Positions 8,636-18,503 of a stretch of DNA of 64,000 nucleotides are shown piece after piece (positions within the stretch are counted from its first letter, which is position 1; every line of letters starts with the position of its first letter). The position numbers and the translations under genes are program-made. This DNA comes from an uncultured bacterium (GTDB lineage: Bacteria; Armatimonadota; UBA5829): contig CALJES010000001.1 in the NCBI GenBank assembly GCA_938074205.1, positions 100,268 through 164,267 on the forward strand. Reading direction: 5' to 3'. The notes under the pieces were generated by a model. The model did not search any database, had not been told where the DNA came from, and saw nothing but the letters and a program-made list of their open reading frames with translations.

Positions 8636-9643
8636 TTAGTGCCAATCCAAGAGTTCAGCAGCGTTGTCGCACATAATCCTGCGGACAACATTTCGCTCGT
8701 CCCCGACACGTTTGGCTGCTTCAATTAGGGATCTCAACTCTTCGTAGAGATAATATGTATAGTTCGCTTCGACCTCAGGCGGTTTCCTGTTCGTGTTCCA
8801 GGAATAATCGCCATCCGTGTAGTTTATGTAAGTCTCTCCCACGTGTTCGCGGTAGCCTCGAATCAAAGTTATCGGTAGGTCGCTACCATACAGTATTCTG
8901 TCTAACCCGACAGTGTGAATTGCATATTCGATTACATCTGCATTCATTACAGCCGAAATATCGTACCACAAGTTAGGGAGGCCAGCGAGGTAAGGCAGGG
9001 CGCGCTGAGCTGTAGGAAGGCAAAACGAACGGCCAACGTGGGCAACTATGATTTTGACGGAGGGGTAATTACGGGATAATTCTGTCAGGTCTCTAATGTT
9101 AGTAGGATCCGCAATGCGCTCTTTCTTAGGAAGATGAAGCACCAGAACACCCTTGAATCGTTCGAGCAACTCCAGGTGCTCCTTAGGCAAAAAGTCGTAA
9201 ATGCCGGGTTCTCCATTACTAGGCGGTGCAAGGTCTGGATAGGGTTTTATTCCGGAGTATCCGCGCAGAAACGCTTCTTCAATAGCGGAAGTTGTACATT
9301 GGGGAGTGGTAACCAACAGTGCTCTTGCCTTGTCTTTAGAGCTGGACATACCATCCAACACGTACTGGTTGTTTTGTTCCAAATCCACCTCGCGCAAAGG
9401 CACACCGAACGCAAGGACACGAACGTCCTTGTCAGGGAAAAGCGTGCGTAAGTTTTGCCATAGACCATCCCAGGATTGATCAATGCCGACTTCGTAAGCC
9501 CAGTTTTCTCTCTTTCTTGCCTCAGAGATTGAGCCAACGTGTTCGGCAAGAGCCACGTGGACGTGCACGTCAATGATCTTAGGAGGTAACAAAGGTCGAA
9601 GTTCCTCAGAATAAACTCGCAGATCGACAGGTCTGACTTCCAC
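8636..9643 (-). CDS. Amidohydrolase-family (Amidohydro_2) metal-dependent hydrolase
   Basis: 335 residues, TIM-barrel metallohydrolase. The metal motif H-V-H is seen in I-I-D-V-H-V-H (about 23-29), a further His in I-I-V-A-H-V-G (about 200-206), and the barrel-end Asp in L-Y-G-S-D-L-P. These are typical of the 2-pyrone-4,6-dicarboxylate lactonase/ACMSD-like branch, which hydrolyses lactones or decarboxylates. It starts at GTG 9643, with GGGAG a few nt upstream, only 9 nt after the stop of the glycosidase, so it is certainly co-transcribed. It may open a sugar lactone made by the neighbouring oxidoreductase; this is inference. Confidence 0.85.
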   Translation of the reverse strand: MEVRPVDLRVYSEELRPLLPPKIIDVHVHVALAEHVGSISEARKRENWAYEVGIDQSWDGLWQNLRTLFPDKDVRVLAFGVPLREVDLEQNNQYVLDGMSSSKDKARALLVTTPQCTTSAIEEAFLRGYSGIKPYPDLAPPSNGEPGIYDFLPKEHLELLERFKGVLVLHLPKKERIADPTNIRDLTELSRNYPSVKIIVAHVGRSFCLPTAQRALPYLAGLPNLWYDISAVMNADVIEYAIHTVGLDRILYGSDLPITLIRGYREHVGETYINYTDGDYSWNTNRKPPEVEANYTYYLYEELRSLIEAAKRVGDERNVVRRIMCDNAAELLDWH

Positions 9644-9652
9644 AGCACTCCC

Positions 9653-12019
9653 TTACTCGTAAACGAGCATCAGCGGTCCCAAGTACACTGCGCCTATTTT
9701 CTTTCGTCCTCCGACATTGTCGAGTAAAAACACAGCATCCCACCGGATCGGATGATGCACGATACCATCTTCCGGACCTCCCCAGAAACCGGCTTGCGCA
9801 CCCGTCATCGGAGCACTGAGGCACTGCCAATCGTTGAAATCTATATGCCCGAAATCGGGTTGGAATGTTTGCCCTTGCGAATCTACAAACCTTAGCCTAC
9901 CGAAAGTGCCCGATCCATCACCCCTTACCCACATCTTCGCAATTGCAGGTTTGCCATCAATCCTGATCGGCGAGTTTGACGATACACGCACAAATCGCCA
10001 ACCTTTTTCGAAGCTGTATTCCAGCTTGGCGCATCCGACGCCGGGCATGTCTGGGCAAATCGCGTAAGCAAGCGAGGCACTTGCCGGTACCGAATAGTCG
10101 CCGTCCAACTCGCAAGCATAATTTGCCACCTTCTCTCCCGGCACACCGTTGTCGAATGTTTCCACGATAAAGTAGCGCTTCTTTGAAACGCTCGCTAATT
10201 CAACGCCTTTCTCGTTATAGACTTTGAATCCTAGGCCGAACGCCCCCGTAGGCTGCTTTTTAAGAGGCAAGTAAACTTGTTCTTGCTTGCCGGGTTGCAA
10301 TGAAAACCAGACTTGTAGCGATTCCGGGTCCAAACCTTCCGCGTCCTGCAACTCCAAACGAGCGCGTGACAGCTGAGCTGACACCGGCACCGAAACCAGA
10401 AAAACCAATCTGTTACCGATGGGCGGCATTACCTCAATCCGAATACAATCACGCAAGTCAAGCTGCAATAACCTTTCAAGGGGCGGTGTGAGGTCTTGCG
10501 CTATGAGCTTCAAAAGAACCCTGGAGTTGTGGTCTCCATTCCATACAAATGGTATGTCGATTTTGGTTTGTCCATTCGTATGACAGACCGGTCCGTAAGG
10601 AGTCAGAAAAGACGAGTCAGTTAACCCGTAGCTAGATACGACAAGCTTTGCGTCCGGCACGGGGATATGCGAGATCAATCGAAGTATTTGCCTGTCTTTT
10701 TGCCAGACGATTTCACCTGAAACAACCCAATCAGCTTCCAAAGACCATCGCTTACTTCGCTGCTGAGGTACCAAATACGTGACTGAATTCGACAGTTCCA
10801 GGTTCAGCACCCCGTCCGAAACTCTCACAGTTCTTCTCTCACCGAGCAACGACACCAACTCAAACTCAGCAACGTCGACGGGCAACTGTACAGTGTGTTT
10901 TTCTCCAATGGTCCAGGCAACAAGGCGGCACTCCTCACCTTTCTTGAAGAGTACCAAGTAATCGCGCTCGTCAGCTCCTAGAGTAAGACGAGCAGTAAAA
11001 GTATATCCATCGAGCTCCCGGGCAAGGGTTTGCATAGCCAAATACGCAGGCTTAGGTCTGGAGTTCAGGTATACTGTGCCAAAATGATGTTCTCGCTCAT
11101 TGGGATCGGGACCGTCATCGCGCCAGTCATACCATATAGACAGCCGAATATTGTTCATGAGATTGACTATGAACATCCGAACAAGATAATCCGCCTGACG
11201 CTCGACGCTAAAACCGCCCACTGATGAGTAGCCCCATTCGCCACTGACCATCGGAATGTCCCTGCCACCAGGTTTGTACCGGGAGATTATCTCACGCATT
11301 GCTGAGTAGTAACGCTCAGCGTGTTCCGGAATAGAACATCCATAAGGATGAACCGAAACAGCATCTATATGATTTAGCAACCCTAGCTCACAAACTGCTT
11401 TCATAAACCCAGTATCCCAACTGGACAATGCCGGAGCAAGGATGATGCAGTCGGGATCTACTTTTTTCATAGCTCGAGACACAACCTCAACGAGCTGAAC
11501 ATAGTGCTGTGGATTTGGACTTGGTCGCCAAAATTGAGCTAAGTTAGGCTCATTCCAAATCTCCCACAGTATTCCGCGGCCGCGAAAATGCATCGCAGCA
11601 GCCGCAGCAAAACTCGCAAACGCCTTCCTAGCCTCGTCAGTGCGAGGAGCAAGTCCTCGATCATAGAGAGGATTGCCGTAGTCTAGTATGAATAGTGGAC
11701 GGATGCCTCGCGCTGTAAGTGAATCCACCAGCTCATCGTAGGCTTTGAAATCGTAAACGCCTCGAGTCTTCTCAACAATATGCCAATGAAAGTCCATCCT
11801 GATAAAGCGAAATCCAGCCCGCGCAATTTGCTCAACCTGTGAATCTTCGCGACCGGTGAAGTGTATATTCACGCCCAGGCAATTGGGAATAGCAAGCTCT
11901 GGCAACCCAGCGGGCACTGATCCGTACAAAGCCGTTGAAACCAGGTTCATAACCACAACAAATAAACCACCCTTGCTCACCGCAACCTTCCATCCAAGAC
12001 GAACTTTATTACGAGCCAT
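9653..12019 (-). CDS. Secreted clan GH-A glycoside hydrolase (GH39/GH5-like), multidomain
   Basis: 788 residues. Residues 12-32 form a signal peptide or anchor. The catalytic TIM barrel spans about 45-345: W-N-E-P-N places the acid/base at E157, and S-G-E-W-G places the nucleophile at E261. An A-G-F-R-F-I-R-M-D-F-H-W strand 1 is typical of GH39-type enzymes. The remaining ~430 residues are beta-rich: a GH-A accessory sheet (about 350-420), then two unassigned beta domains and a C-terminal jelly-roll-like carbohydrate-binding region (about 640-788). It is first in the operon and would deliver the sugar that the downstream enzymes process. The substrate is unknown; retaining cleavage is expected. 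Confidence 0.88.
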   Translation of the reverse strand: MARNKVRLGWKVAVSKGGLFVVVMNLVSTALYGSVPAGLPELAIPNCLGVNIHFTGREDSQVEQIARAGFRFIRMDFHWHIVEKTRGVYDFKAYDELVDSLTARGIRPLFILDYGNPLYDRGLAPRTDEARKAFASFAAAAAMHFRGRGILWEIWNEPNLAQFWRPSPNPQHYVQLVEVVSRAMKKVDPDCIILAPALSSWDTGFMKAVCELGLLNHIDAVSVHPYGCSIPEHAERYYSAMREIISRYKPGGRDIPMVSGEWGYSSVGGFSVERQADYLVRMFIVNLMNNIRLSIWYDWRDDGPDPNEREHHFGTVYLNSRPKPAYLAMQTLARELDGYTFTARLTLGADERDYLVLFKKGEECRLVAWTIGEKHTVQLPVDVAEFELVSLLGERRTVRVSDGVLNLELSNSVTYLVPQQRSKRWSLEADWVVSGEIVWQKDRQILRLISHIPVPDAKLVVSSYGLTDSSFLTPYGPVCHTNGQTKIDIPFVWNGDHNSRVLLKLIAQDLTPPLERLLQLDLRDCIRIEVMPPIGNRLVFLVSVPVSAQLSRARLELQDAEGLDPESLQVWFSLQPGKQEQVYLPLKKQPTGAFGLGFKVYNEKGVELASVSKKRYFIVETFDNGVPGEKVANYACELDGDYSVPASASLAYAICPDMPGVGCAKLEYSFEKGWRFVRVSSNSPIRIDGKPAIAKMWVRGDGSGTFGRLRFVDSQGQTFQPDFGHIDFNDWQCLSAPMTGAQAGFWGGPEDGIVHHPIRWDAVFLLDNVGGRKKIGAVYLGPLMLVYE

Positions 12020-12285
12020 TATACCTGCAAAAAGAGACCTGTAGAAAGAAGATCGTTAGGGATGTAGCACAGATTCCAAAGGTTCTCAGCTTATTGACAG
12101 TCTCCTTCACAATACGACAGAAGCTAAAATACCCAGCCCCGCCGCAGCGAAGCTAGGAAAGCACTGCTTCAATCAGCGGGCAAGCGCTGAAAGCTGACTT
12201 CAGAAGGATTAAGCGCCGAACTTTGTTCTCGGAGAAATTCTGCTCCGATGCAATTACCTGCACGTCAATACCACCAGAAGCGAAG

Positions 12286-15200
12286 CTATAAAGCCGCTGC
12301 ACGCTGCGGTTCGGATGAGCAACAAACGGATTTCGCGTGGTGGCTTCTTCCATAGTATCGCTCTTTGACCTGCCACATAAAGCTTACTATTTTCGCTTCG
12401 CGAGAAGCGTCTATGAATCCGTCGTAGTCGATGCTCAGGAAGGGGATATTGTCGTGCCGGCGCCGCAGAGCGTGAGACAACGCGGAGACGGTATTGCCAG
12501 GCATGCAGTTGAACGGTATGACGCTCACTATACCGGCAAGCCCTCGTCGGGCAAAGTCTTCACTCTTGCCCATAGAACATATCGCTTCGCCACCGAAGTT
12601 GTAGTGGACATACATAGAGCCATACTCAATGAGCTCGTGTGGACCGATGTCGTCATACCCTTCCAGGAAAGGCAGAGCTGCCTGGAACAACGCATGCTCA
12701 TCTTTTTCGGCCAGCCTGCAGTTAACCCATCGTGAGATGAGTTCCTTGATCTCCTGTGTGCTGAGACCACAATCCCTAAGCCGATCAATGGAAAGCATCT
12801 TGCCTAGGTAGTTTACGTATGTGAAGAACTCGGTTGGCGGGGCAAGCCAAGTCTCGGCGCCTTCAGCTTCGAGCTTGCGCAGGATGTCTTGGTTCGCACC
12901 GTCGTGAATCCGCACGTAGAACTCGCCGACTACTCCGACCAGCGGCCTATCTTCGCTGCGTTTGGGGATACGGGCAAAGTCTTCTTGTGCGCGTCTCAGC
13001 AACTCCTGGAATTCTCCCAGGTGACCGGTGCCAACTAAAGCAGCGAACTTGCGCGACTCAACGCGTTTCTTATGCTCAGGAATCATTTGCTCTAGCTGTT
13101 GAACATACTGACTGTACACATCTTCCGCTTGACCCTTGTTTATTTCGTATGGTCGAACGCGACACATCATCTTGAAGAGCAAATCGTTTGCTACAAAACC
13201 GTCGTAGGCGATAAGCGCAAACATTGTGCCGAGTCCGCCGTGCTCACTTATTGCACCCAAAGTAACGATGTCAACATCTTCCAGCCCCATCTTGTCAAGG
13301 ATACGCCTCTGGAGCATACTGTACATTCCAAATCGACAAGGACCCTCAGAATTACCTTGGAAGAATGCTTCTCTGCCTGGATCAAAGTCGGGTTGGTTTA
13401 CCCTGTAAAGCATGTCCTCAGTGGTCATGAGAGCCGGGAGACACACGTCTTCGGAGATAATACTTCTAGCGAGGTTCAAACCGACATCAGGTGAGCGTGG
13501 CAACACTTCAGCATTAATCCCATACGCCCTCATTGCCGCCGCCAATACTCGAGCACTCTCGCACGCGTAGGGAATCCAAAGTCTGCGGTCGCCAAGTTTT
13601 GTGATGGCCGTATCTGTGGTGCGTATGGTTTGGAAGTCTTTGGCATATCGCTTAGTGGCAGTATCTGCAAATGCTTCGATCCGCGTGATAACTCCTGCGT
13701 CCGCGGTGTGCTCGTCGATCTGCATCACGTAGCAGGGCTCTCCAATCTCATCTTTGAAGAAGGGATTTCCAAAGGAGTCAGGACCGCACCCGAAGTAGGT
13801 CAATACCACTGCGCGAAGGCGAAGGTCCTGACGTATTAATCTTGCTGCAGCTAGCTTCTTCTGGATCTGGCGAGAGTACGCGTTCGGCCAAACATCCGAA
13901 ATGTCCACTGCATCCAGAGGTAAAAAGTCCTGAGGAATAGCTAATATGCCGAGATCCTGGATCTTCTTCCCAATGTCCATGTTGAGGGCCGGATCCCACA
14001 ATGTGTATGGACGTCCAATAACCACGAATGCGACTGCATCTTGAGGCAAACTTCTAAGAACCTCTGCAGCTCTTGTCTCGACTCGTTTTCTGAACTCCTG
14101 CAACGTGCGCCAACCAACCTCGAAAGCAGCTCGAGATTTCTTCGCGGGTATTCCTAGTTCTCTACCCACTTCTACAAATACCCTGCGCAAATGTCCGACT
14201 CCGCGCTTAAAATGCAATCTTGGAGTCAGATACTTTATCCCACGCTCCGTAACACCAACCGCAGAAGCGATTACCTCCGGAGCCGCTTGCAGGTATGGGC
14301 AAGTCTGGGCCTGCCGCAGGTTAGGATTAGGTTGTTCCGTTGAATAGACCCCCGGCGCAAATATTACGTCTACACCTTTCTCGATCAAGTTCATGTAGTG
14401 ACCGTGAGCGACCTTAAACGGGAAGCAGGGCTCACCGACAGCTACCTCCAGTCCCATTTCAATGATATGCTTGTTGGTTGGATCGCTCGGCACGACTTCA
14501 AATCCCAATTCTCCAAAGAATGCCGAGTAGAGCGGATAGTATTCGGAAAACATCAATCCGCGCGGTATGCCTATACGCAGTTTTCTCGTCCCTTCGTCGC
14601 GGTTTGCCGTGCTGACACGCTGCGTAGGTTGGTAAGCCTCCATAAGCATCTTCTCGCGCTCGGCGAAAAGATCGGGCAGTCCTTCGCCAAGATTCTTCTT
14701 GTGAACAGCGCTGAATCTTTCACACCGATCGTTGTAGTAATACTTCGGACCACCCTCCAACTGGAAGGTGTTGACGTCACACCTATTTGGACAGCCCTTA
14801 CATTCAAATGACGTGACCTTGTACTTAGATTCAGCAATCTTTTCAAAGCCCCTGAAGTGCGACTCCTCAATATTAGACAGGTAAGCAAGTCGTGCTGCGC
14901 CAACAGCACCGGTTATATGAGGATACGGCGGAACAATTATTTCGCGGCCTAGCACGGTTTCAAGAGCCGCCACCATACCTTTGTTAAAAGCCACAGCACC
15001 CTGGAATGCGATCTTATTTCCGATGTCTCTGCTTCCTACGTTCTTGTTCAGATAGTTCTTAACGCTCGCCAAACATATACCCGCAGCCAGGTCTTCAACC
15101 GGCACATTGTTCTGCTGGTAATACACCATTGCAGACTCGGAAAAAACGGTACAAGTCCAATCCAGGTCTGGTGGACGGGTGTTCCTAAGAGCCACGTCAC

Positions 15201-16641
15201 CAAATTCTTCCAAAGGGATGCCGAGTCTTTCGGCTTGCTTCTCTAAAAATGCGCCCGTTCCGGCAGCGCAGGCTTTGTTCATTTCAAAATCGATAATGGT
15301 GTTGCCGTCGAGACGTATGTATTTTGAGTCCTGGCCACCTATTTCAAAAACCGAGTCAATATCATTAGCATAGGAAAGCGCGCCGCTTGCTTGCGCAGTA
15401 ATCTCGTTTTTTATTAAGTCGGCACCTATATAATCTCCCGTCAAATAGCGGCCGCTGCCGGTGGTAGCAGCGATAATCGTCTTTATGTCCAGTTCCTGAA
15501 GCTTTATCTGCTCATAGATTTTTGCAAGAGTATCTCGAACTGCCGAAAGCGGGTCACCATTGGTCCGACGGTAATAGCTAGCCAACACCACCAAACGTCC
15601 ACCAATCTCGGTAACCAGTGCAGCCTTAGTGCTGACCGACCCAATATCGACGCCCAGGCCTGCTCTGTCGATGCGCATCCCTCGGACAGGCTGATCTGCC
15701 GTGGACCAGAATCTCCAGGTCGGAGAAGACCCGTCAGGCTTGGCAGCATGCCAGTCGCCGTGAAGCCGTATGGGCTCACATCCGGGATAGTCGATAGGCT
15801 TAGCAATCTGGCGTTCCAAGCGATCGATCGCTTCACGCAACTCGACGATCGACTCTGCACGCATCGCCGCACCTATGGCACCAAGAGTGCGGTTATGTGC
15901 CGGAACAAAAATTCTTCCGCCGAGACCCAATTCTTCGGACAAATACTTTATCGCTGCTGGGTTTTCAGAAACACCACCGATAAAAGCTACCTTGTCTCGA
16001 AATTCCTTGCCGCGAGCTATTGCGGACTTATAGTTGCGCGCTATAGCTTGGTGCACTCCCGCCGCAATGCGCTCACGTGGAGTCCCCTTTTGATACAAAT
16101 GGACAATGTCGCTCTCTGTAAAGACAGCGCACCTACCTGAAAGGGTAGCAGGGCTGGATGCCTTGAGCGCCATCTGGGCAAATTCCTCGATAGAACCATA
16201 GTTCAGCCGCTTGGCCATATGATCAAGAAATGATCCGCTGCCCGATGCACACTTATTTCCAAGATTGGACTCCTCAACTAAGAGACGACCGCTGGCTGAA
16301 TCCCTCTCGAAAAGTATATATTTCTGCGATTCTCTCCCCATCTCTATAACAGTTCGAACTTCCGGATACAGCCAGCCGATTGCAGCAGCCAGTGCGTTTA
16401 ACTCGTGAACCGAATCCGCACCTATGAGAGCACTTACAGAAGGCGCACCTGCCCCCGTCACGCCGCAGATTACTTTATCCTCGCCAGCCAAGTCAGCCAC
16501 AGTTTCCAGTATTTCCTTTACGCGCCTTAGTGGCTGTCCAAGCACGCGCAATATGTCGAGGCATTCAATGCCCTGATCTTCCCGTATCAGAACGGCTTTT
16601 ATGGTCTCTGAGCCGATATCAAGCCCTAAACGAATCGACAT
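12286..16641 (-). CDS. Giant acyl-CoA dehydratase activase-like fusion (BcrA/HgdC x2 + HgdB/DUF2229-like)
   Basis: 1451 residues. Two ASKHA ATPase domains lie in tandem: about 1-270 (GLDIGSE) and 328-590 (GVDIGSVSTK). Each keeps both cysteines that in HgdC coordinate the inter-subunit [4Fe-4S] cluster (C131/C171 and C458/C497), so one chain can form the usual dimer alone. A Cys-rich linker follows (C614, C617, C621, C640), then a DUF2229/HgdB-like half from about 688 with conserved cysteines (C739 in GEPCFPFK, C781 in TCPYLQ). Known relatives use ATP to inject electrons into dehydratases, benzoyl-CoA reductases, corrinoid proteins or double-cubane proteins; no partner gene is nearby. GGGAGGG precedes the ATG. 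The last ~20 residues may be nonconserved. The following gap (12020-12285) holds no supported gene. Confidence 0.9.
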   Translation of the reverse strand: MSIRLGLDIGSETIKAVLIREDQGIECLDILRVLGQPLRRVKEILETVADLAGEDKVICGVTGAGAPSVSALIGADSVHELNALAAAIGWLYPEVRTVIEMGRESQKYILFERDSASGRLLVEESNLGNKCASGSGSFLDHMAKRLNYGSIEEFAQMALKASSPATLSGRCAVFTESDIVHLYQKGTPRERIAAGVHQAIARNYKSAIARGKEFRDKVAFIGGVSENPAAIKYLSEELGLGGRIFVPAHNRTLGAIGAAMRAESIVELREAIDRLERQIAKPIDYPGCEPIRLHGDWHAAKPDGSSPTWRFWSTADQPVRGMRIDRAGLGVDIGSVSTKAALVTEIGGRLVVLASYYRRTNGDPLSAVRDTLAKIYEQIKLQELDIKTIIAATTGSGRYLTGDYIGADLIKNEITAQASGALSYANDIDSVFEIGGQDSKYIRLDGNTIIDFEMNKACAAGTGAFLEKQAERLGIPLEEFGDVALRNTRPPDLDWTCTVFSESAMVYYQQNNVPVEDLAAGICLASVKNYLNKNVGSRDIGNKIAFQGAVAFNKGMVAALETVLGREIIVPPYPHITGAVGAARLAYLSNIEESHFRGFEKIAESKYKVTSFECKGCPNRCDVNTFQLEGGPKYYYNDRCERFSAVHKKNLGEGLPDLFAEREKMLMEAYQPTQRVSTANRDEGTRKLRIGIPRGLMFSEYYPLYSAFFGELGFEVVPSDPTNKHIIEMGLEVAVGEPCFPFKVAHGHYMNLIEKGVDVIFAPGVYSTEQPNPNLRQAQTCPYLQAAPEVIASAVGVTERGIKYLTPRLHFKRGVGHLRRVFVEVGRELGIPAKKSRAAFEVGWRTLQEFRKRVETRAAEVLRSLPQDAVAFVVIGRPYTLWDPALNMDIGKKIQDLGILAIPQDFLPLDAVDISDVWPNAYSRQIQKKLAAARLIRQDLRLRAVVLTYFGCGPDSFGNPFFKDEIGEPCYVMQIDEHTADAGVITRIEAFADTATKRYAKDFQTIRTTDTAITKLGDRRLWIPYACESARVLAAAMRAYGINAEVLPRSPDVGLNLARSIISEDVCLPALMTTEDMLYRVNQPDFDPGREAFFQGNSEGPCRFGMYSMLQRRILDKMGLEDVDIVTLGAISEHGGLGTMFALIAYDGFVANDLLFKMMCRVRPYEINKGQAEDVYSQYVQQLEQMIPEHKKRVESRKFAALVGTGHLGEFQELLRRAQEDFARIPKRSEDRPLVGVVGEFYVRIHDGANQDILRKLEAEGAETWLAPPTEFFTYVNYLGKMLSIDRLRDCGLSTQEIKELISRWVNCRLAEKDEHALFQAALPFLEGYDDIGPHELIEYGSMYVHYNFGGEAICSMGKSEDFARRGLAGIVSVIPFNCMPGNTVSALSHALRRRHDNIPFLSIDYDGFIDASREAKIVSFMWQVKERYYGRSHHAKSVCCSSEPQRAAAL

Positions 16642-16858
16642 CGTGTGTTGCCCTCCCGTAGCGTTTTAGGCAAAAATCGCCCGCTGAGTAGGCCCTAGTT
16701 CCAGCCGATCCAATAGGACAGTATATTGTGCTTGGTCGGAATCGGTCAAGCCGAATGAAGGAACTGGATGTTAGTAACCGATAAGTAATATACGTAATGT
16801 GCGGTGCGCCGCATAGAAAGAACTGGCAAGTTGCTTTGAACATCGAAGCGATTTCACG

Positions 16859-17557
16859 ATGCCCAAGTATATCGAAGAGCTTGTAAGCCAACAGATCCAG
16901 AGATCAGAACTCGCGCGAAAAAGAGAAAGCGAGGGTGGTCAGCCTTGTCAAAATCCCGTGGTTACGATTTCGCGTACTATGGGCAGCGGAGCCAGAATAG
17001 TCGCGCGCAAGCTGGCTAAGGATCTGGGATGGAGCCTCTGGGACAAAGAGCTTCTCGATGCCATCGCCCAAGACGCAGAGGTTTCCAAACGTGTTGTGGA
17101 GACATTCGACGAGAAAGCAGTATCTGAGATCGAGCTATTTGCTAGAGTGGCACTCGGAGATTATGAGTCAGGCGGATTTCTGTATGCTAAACACCTTGCA
17201 AGAGCCGTAGCAGCAGTTGCCCAGCTAGGAAATGCAATAATATTGGGGCGCGGCGCGAACTTTTTGCTCCCGGATGCGCTGTCGGTACGAATCGATGCAT
17301 CGTTCGAACGCCGCGTGCAAAACATGATGACCTATGAAAATCTGACCCGTCAACAAGCTGAAGCAAAGATCAGGACCTCAGATAAAGAACGTCATGAGTT
17401 TCTTGTGCGCATGTTCGGAAAAGAGCGCGTAGAACGTGCACACTACGACCTAAGCATATGGATGGATCGGTTTTCCACAGACGATGCAGTAGAGATTATA
17501 AAAACCACAATCCAAGTCTGGTGTGCACGACTAAGAATCCAACAGCCGGGAACCTAG
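16859..17557 (+). CDS. Cytidylate kinase-like P-loop protein
   Basis: 232 residues. The P-loop variant I-S-R-T-M-G-S-G-A-R-I-V-A-R-K-L (about 39-54) and the downstream LGRGANFLL and D-K-E-R-x-x-F motifs fit the cytidylate-kinase-like family (Cytidylate_kin2). These relatives of Cmk are usually of unknown substrate and often sit beside sensory or metabolic genes. The first ~30 residues are a charged helical extension. It is transcribed divergently from the activase gene across a 217 bp gap. The start at ATG 16859 lacks a strong Shine-Dalgarno, so a slightly different start is possible. Confidence 0.82.
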   Translation: MPKYIEELVSQQIQRSELARKRESEGGQPCQNPVVTISRTMGSGARIVARKLAKDLGWSLWDKELLDAIAQDAEVSKRVVETFDEKAVSEIELFARVALGDYESGGFLYAKHLARAVAAVAQLGNAIILGRGANFLLPDALSVRIDASFERRVQNMMTYENLTRQQAEAKIRTSDKERHEFLVRMFGKERVERAHYDLSIWMDRFSTDDAVEIIKTTIQVWCARLRIQQPGT

Positions 17558-17614
17558 AAAATTCGATCACTTTGACATTTAGCAAACCACGAATCGAGAA
17601 AGATCCGAATCCCG

Positions 17615-18394
17615 CTACTCAAAGCCCTGCGCAAAACACTCAAATATCTCAGGTATTGTTTCTCGCCTCACCCTGACCGTTCTGCCAGCGATTTTCTCTC
17701 CGCCAAACCGTGCAGCGGCAATATCGGCGATATGTTCGTAATGGAACGTCACATCCAGGACAAAAGGGCCGTCCCATTTTAGTGGGACGAACTCATTCAA
17801 ACGCTTCGCGGCTGTCGCTGTCTTGTTCTTGATCAGATCTCTCGCAACAGAAGGACTAAGGCAAACTGCGCATTGTCTTGACAGGCCGGTTTTGACGGCC
17901 GCGGTTTCCAAGTCACCCACAATATCCCTTGCCTCGTCGCACGCTGCCTGATCTCCCGACACGAATATAAGCGGAACATTAAAGTATCCCCCCAACAGGG
18001 CAAAGCCCCCGATTTCGCCAATTTCCTTCCCGTTGAGACGCACTTCGAATATTGTCCTATTGTTCATGGTGTGACTCATGACACCGTGTGATGTGCCGGC
18101 CCTCGCGTGTGCGCCCACCAAAATCATCGCGTTGAAATCGGGTCCTAGGCCATACGGAAATGGCACGCCAGTGCCTCGAATCAGCATAGCAGCAGGATCA
18201 AGCTCAGAAGGATTCATAGTCAGGCCGCCTGCGTGAAAGTCGCGCACAACAAATTCCTTAAAACCTCCTTCGCGCAAACCAGCAATCGCCGCGTTCGTGT
18301 CTTCTACCATCGCAGACGAGCCGTATTTCTGCTCCTCGTCCCAGGACACTGTACCCGTGGTGCCTTCATAATCGCAAAGAACAAATGCTTTCAT
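17615..18394 (-). CDS. M55 family D-aminopeptidase (DppA-like)
   Basis: 259 residues. The N-terminus M-K-A-F-V-L-C-D-Y-E-G places D8 and E10 exactly where DppA has its zinc ligands. Further candidate metal/catalytic residues are H54 (DFHAGG), H96 (GAHAR), H108 (MSHTMN) and E127. DppA-type enzymes form decameric rings that cleave D-amino-acid dipeptides, possibly from cell-wall turnover. I chose the ATG at 18394 because it starts the first beta strand; an open frame extends 30 residues upstream without homology features. It converges with the kinase-like gene and is divergent from the secreted unknown protein. Confidence 0.9.
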   Translation of the reverse strand: MKAFVLCDYEGTTGTVSWDEEQKYGSSAMVEDTNAAIAGLREGGFKEFVVRDFHAGGLTMNPSELDPAAMLIRGTGVPFPYGLGPDFNAMILVGAHARAGTSHGVMSHTMNNRTIFEVRLNGKEIGEIGGFALLGGYFNVPLIFVSGDQAACDEARDIVGDLETAAVKTGLSRQCAVCLSPSVARDLIKNKTATAAKRLNEFVPLKWDGPFVLDVTFHYEHIADIAAARFGGEKIAGRTVRVRRETIPEIFECFAQGFE

Positions 18395-18503
18395 ATGACT
18401 AGTTTTCTGCTTCCAGGAGGTTCTCACCTGCTTATGTGGTTGCAAGAACGATCCCGAGCAGGTATGTTGATACGCACTAAACAAACATTAGTTGGATTAG
18501 CCT

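Noticed and set aside
12153-12353. 66-codon minus-strand frame overlapping the end of the giant activase gene
   Set aside because: Its first half is the activase C-terminus in another frame, there is no good ribosome site, and the product has no recognisable features.
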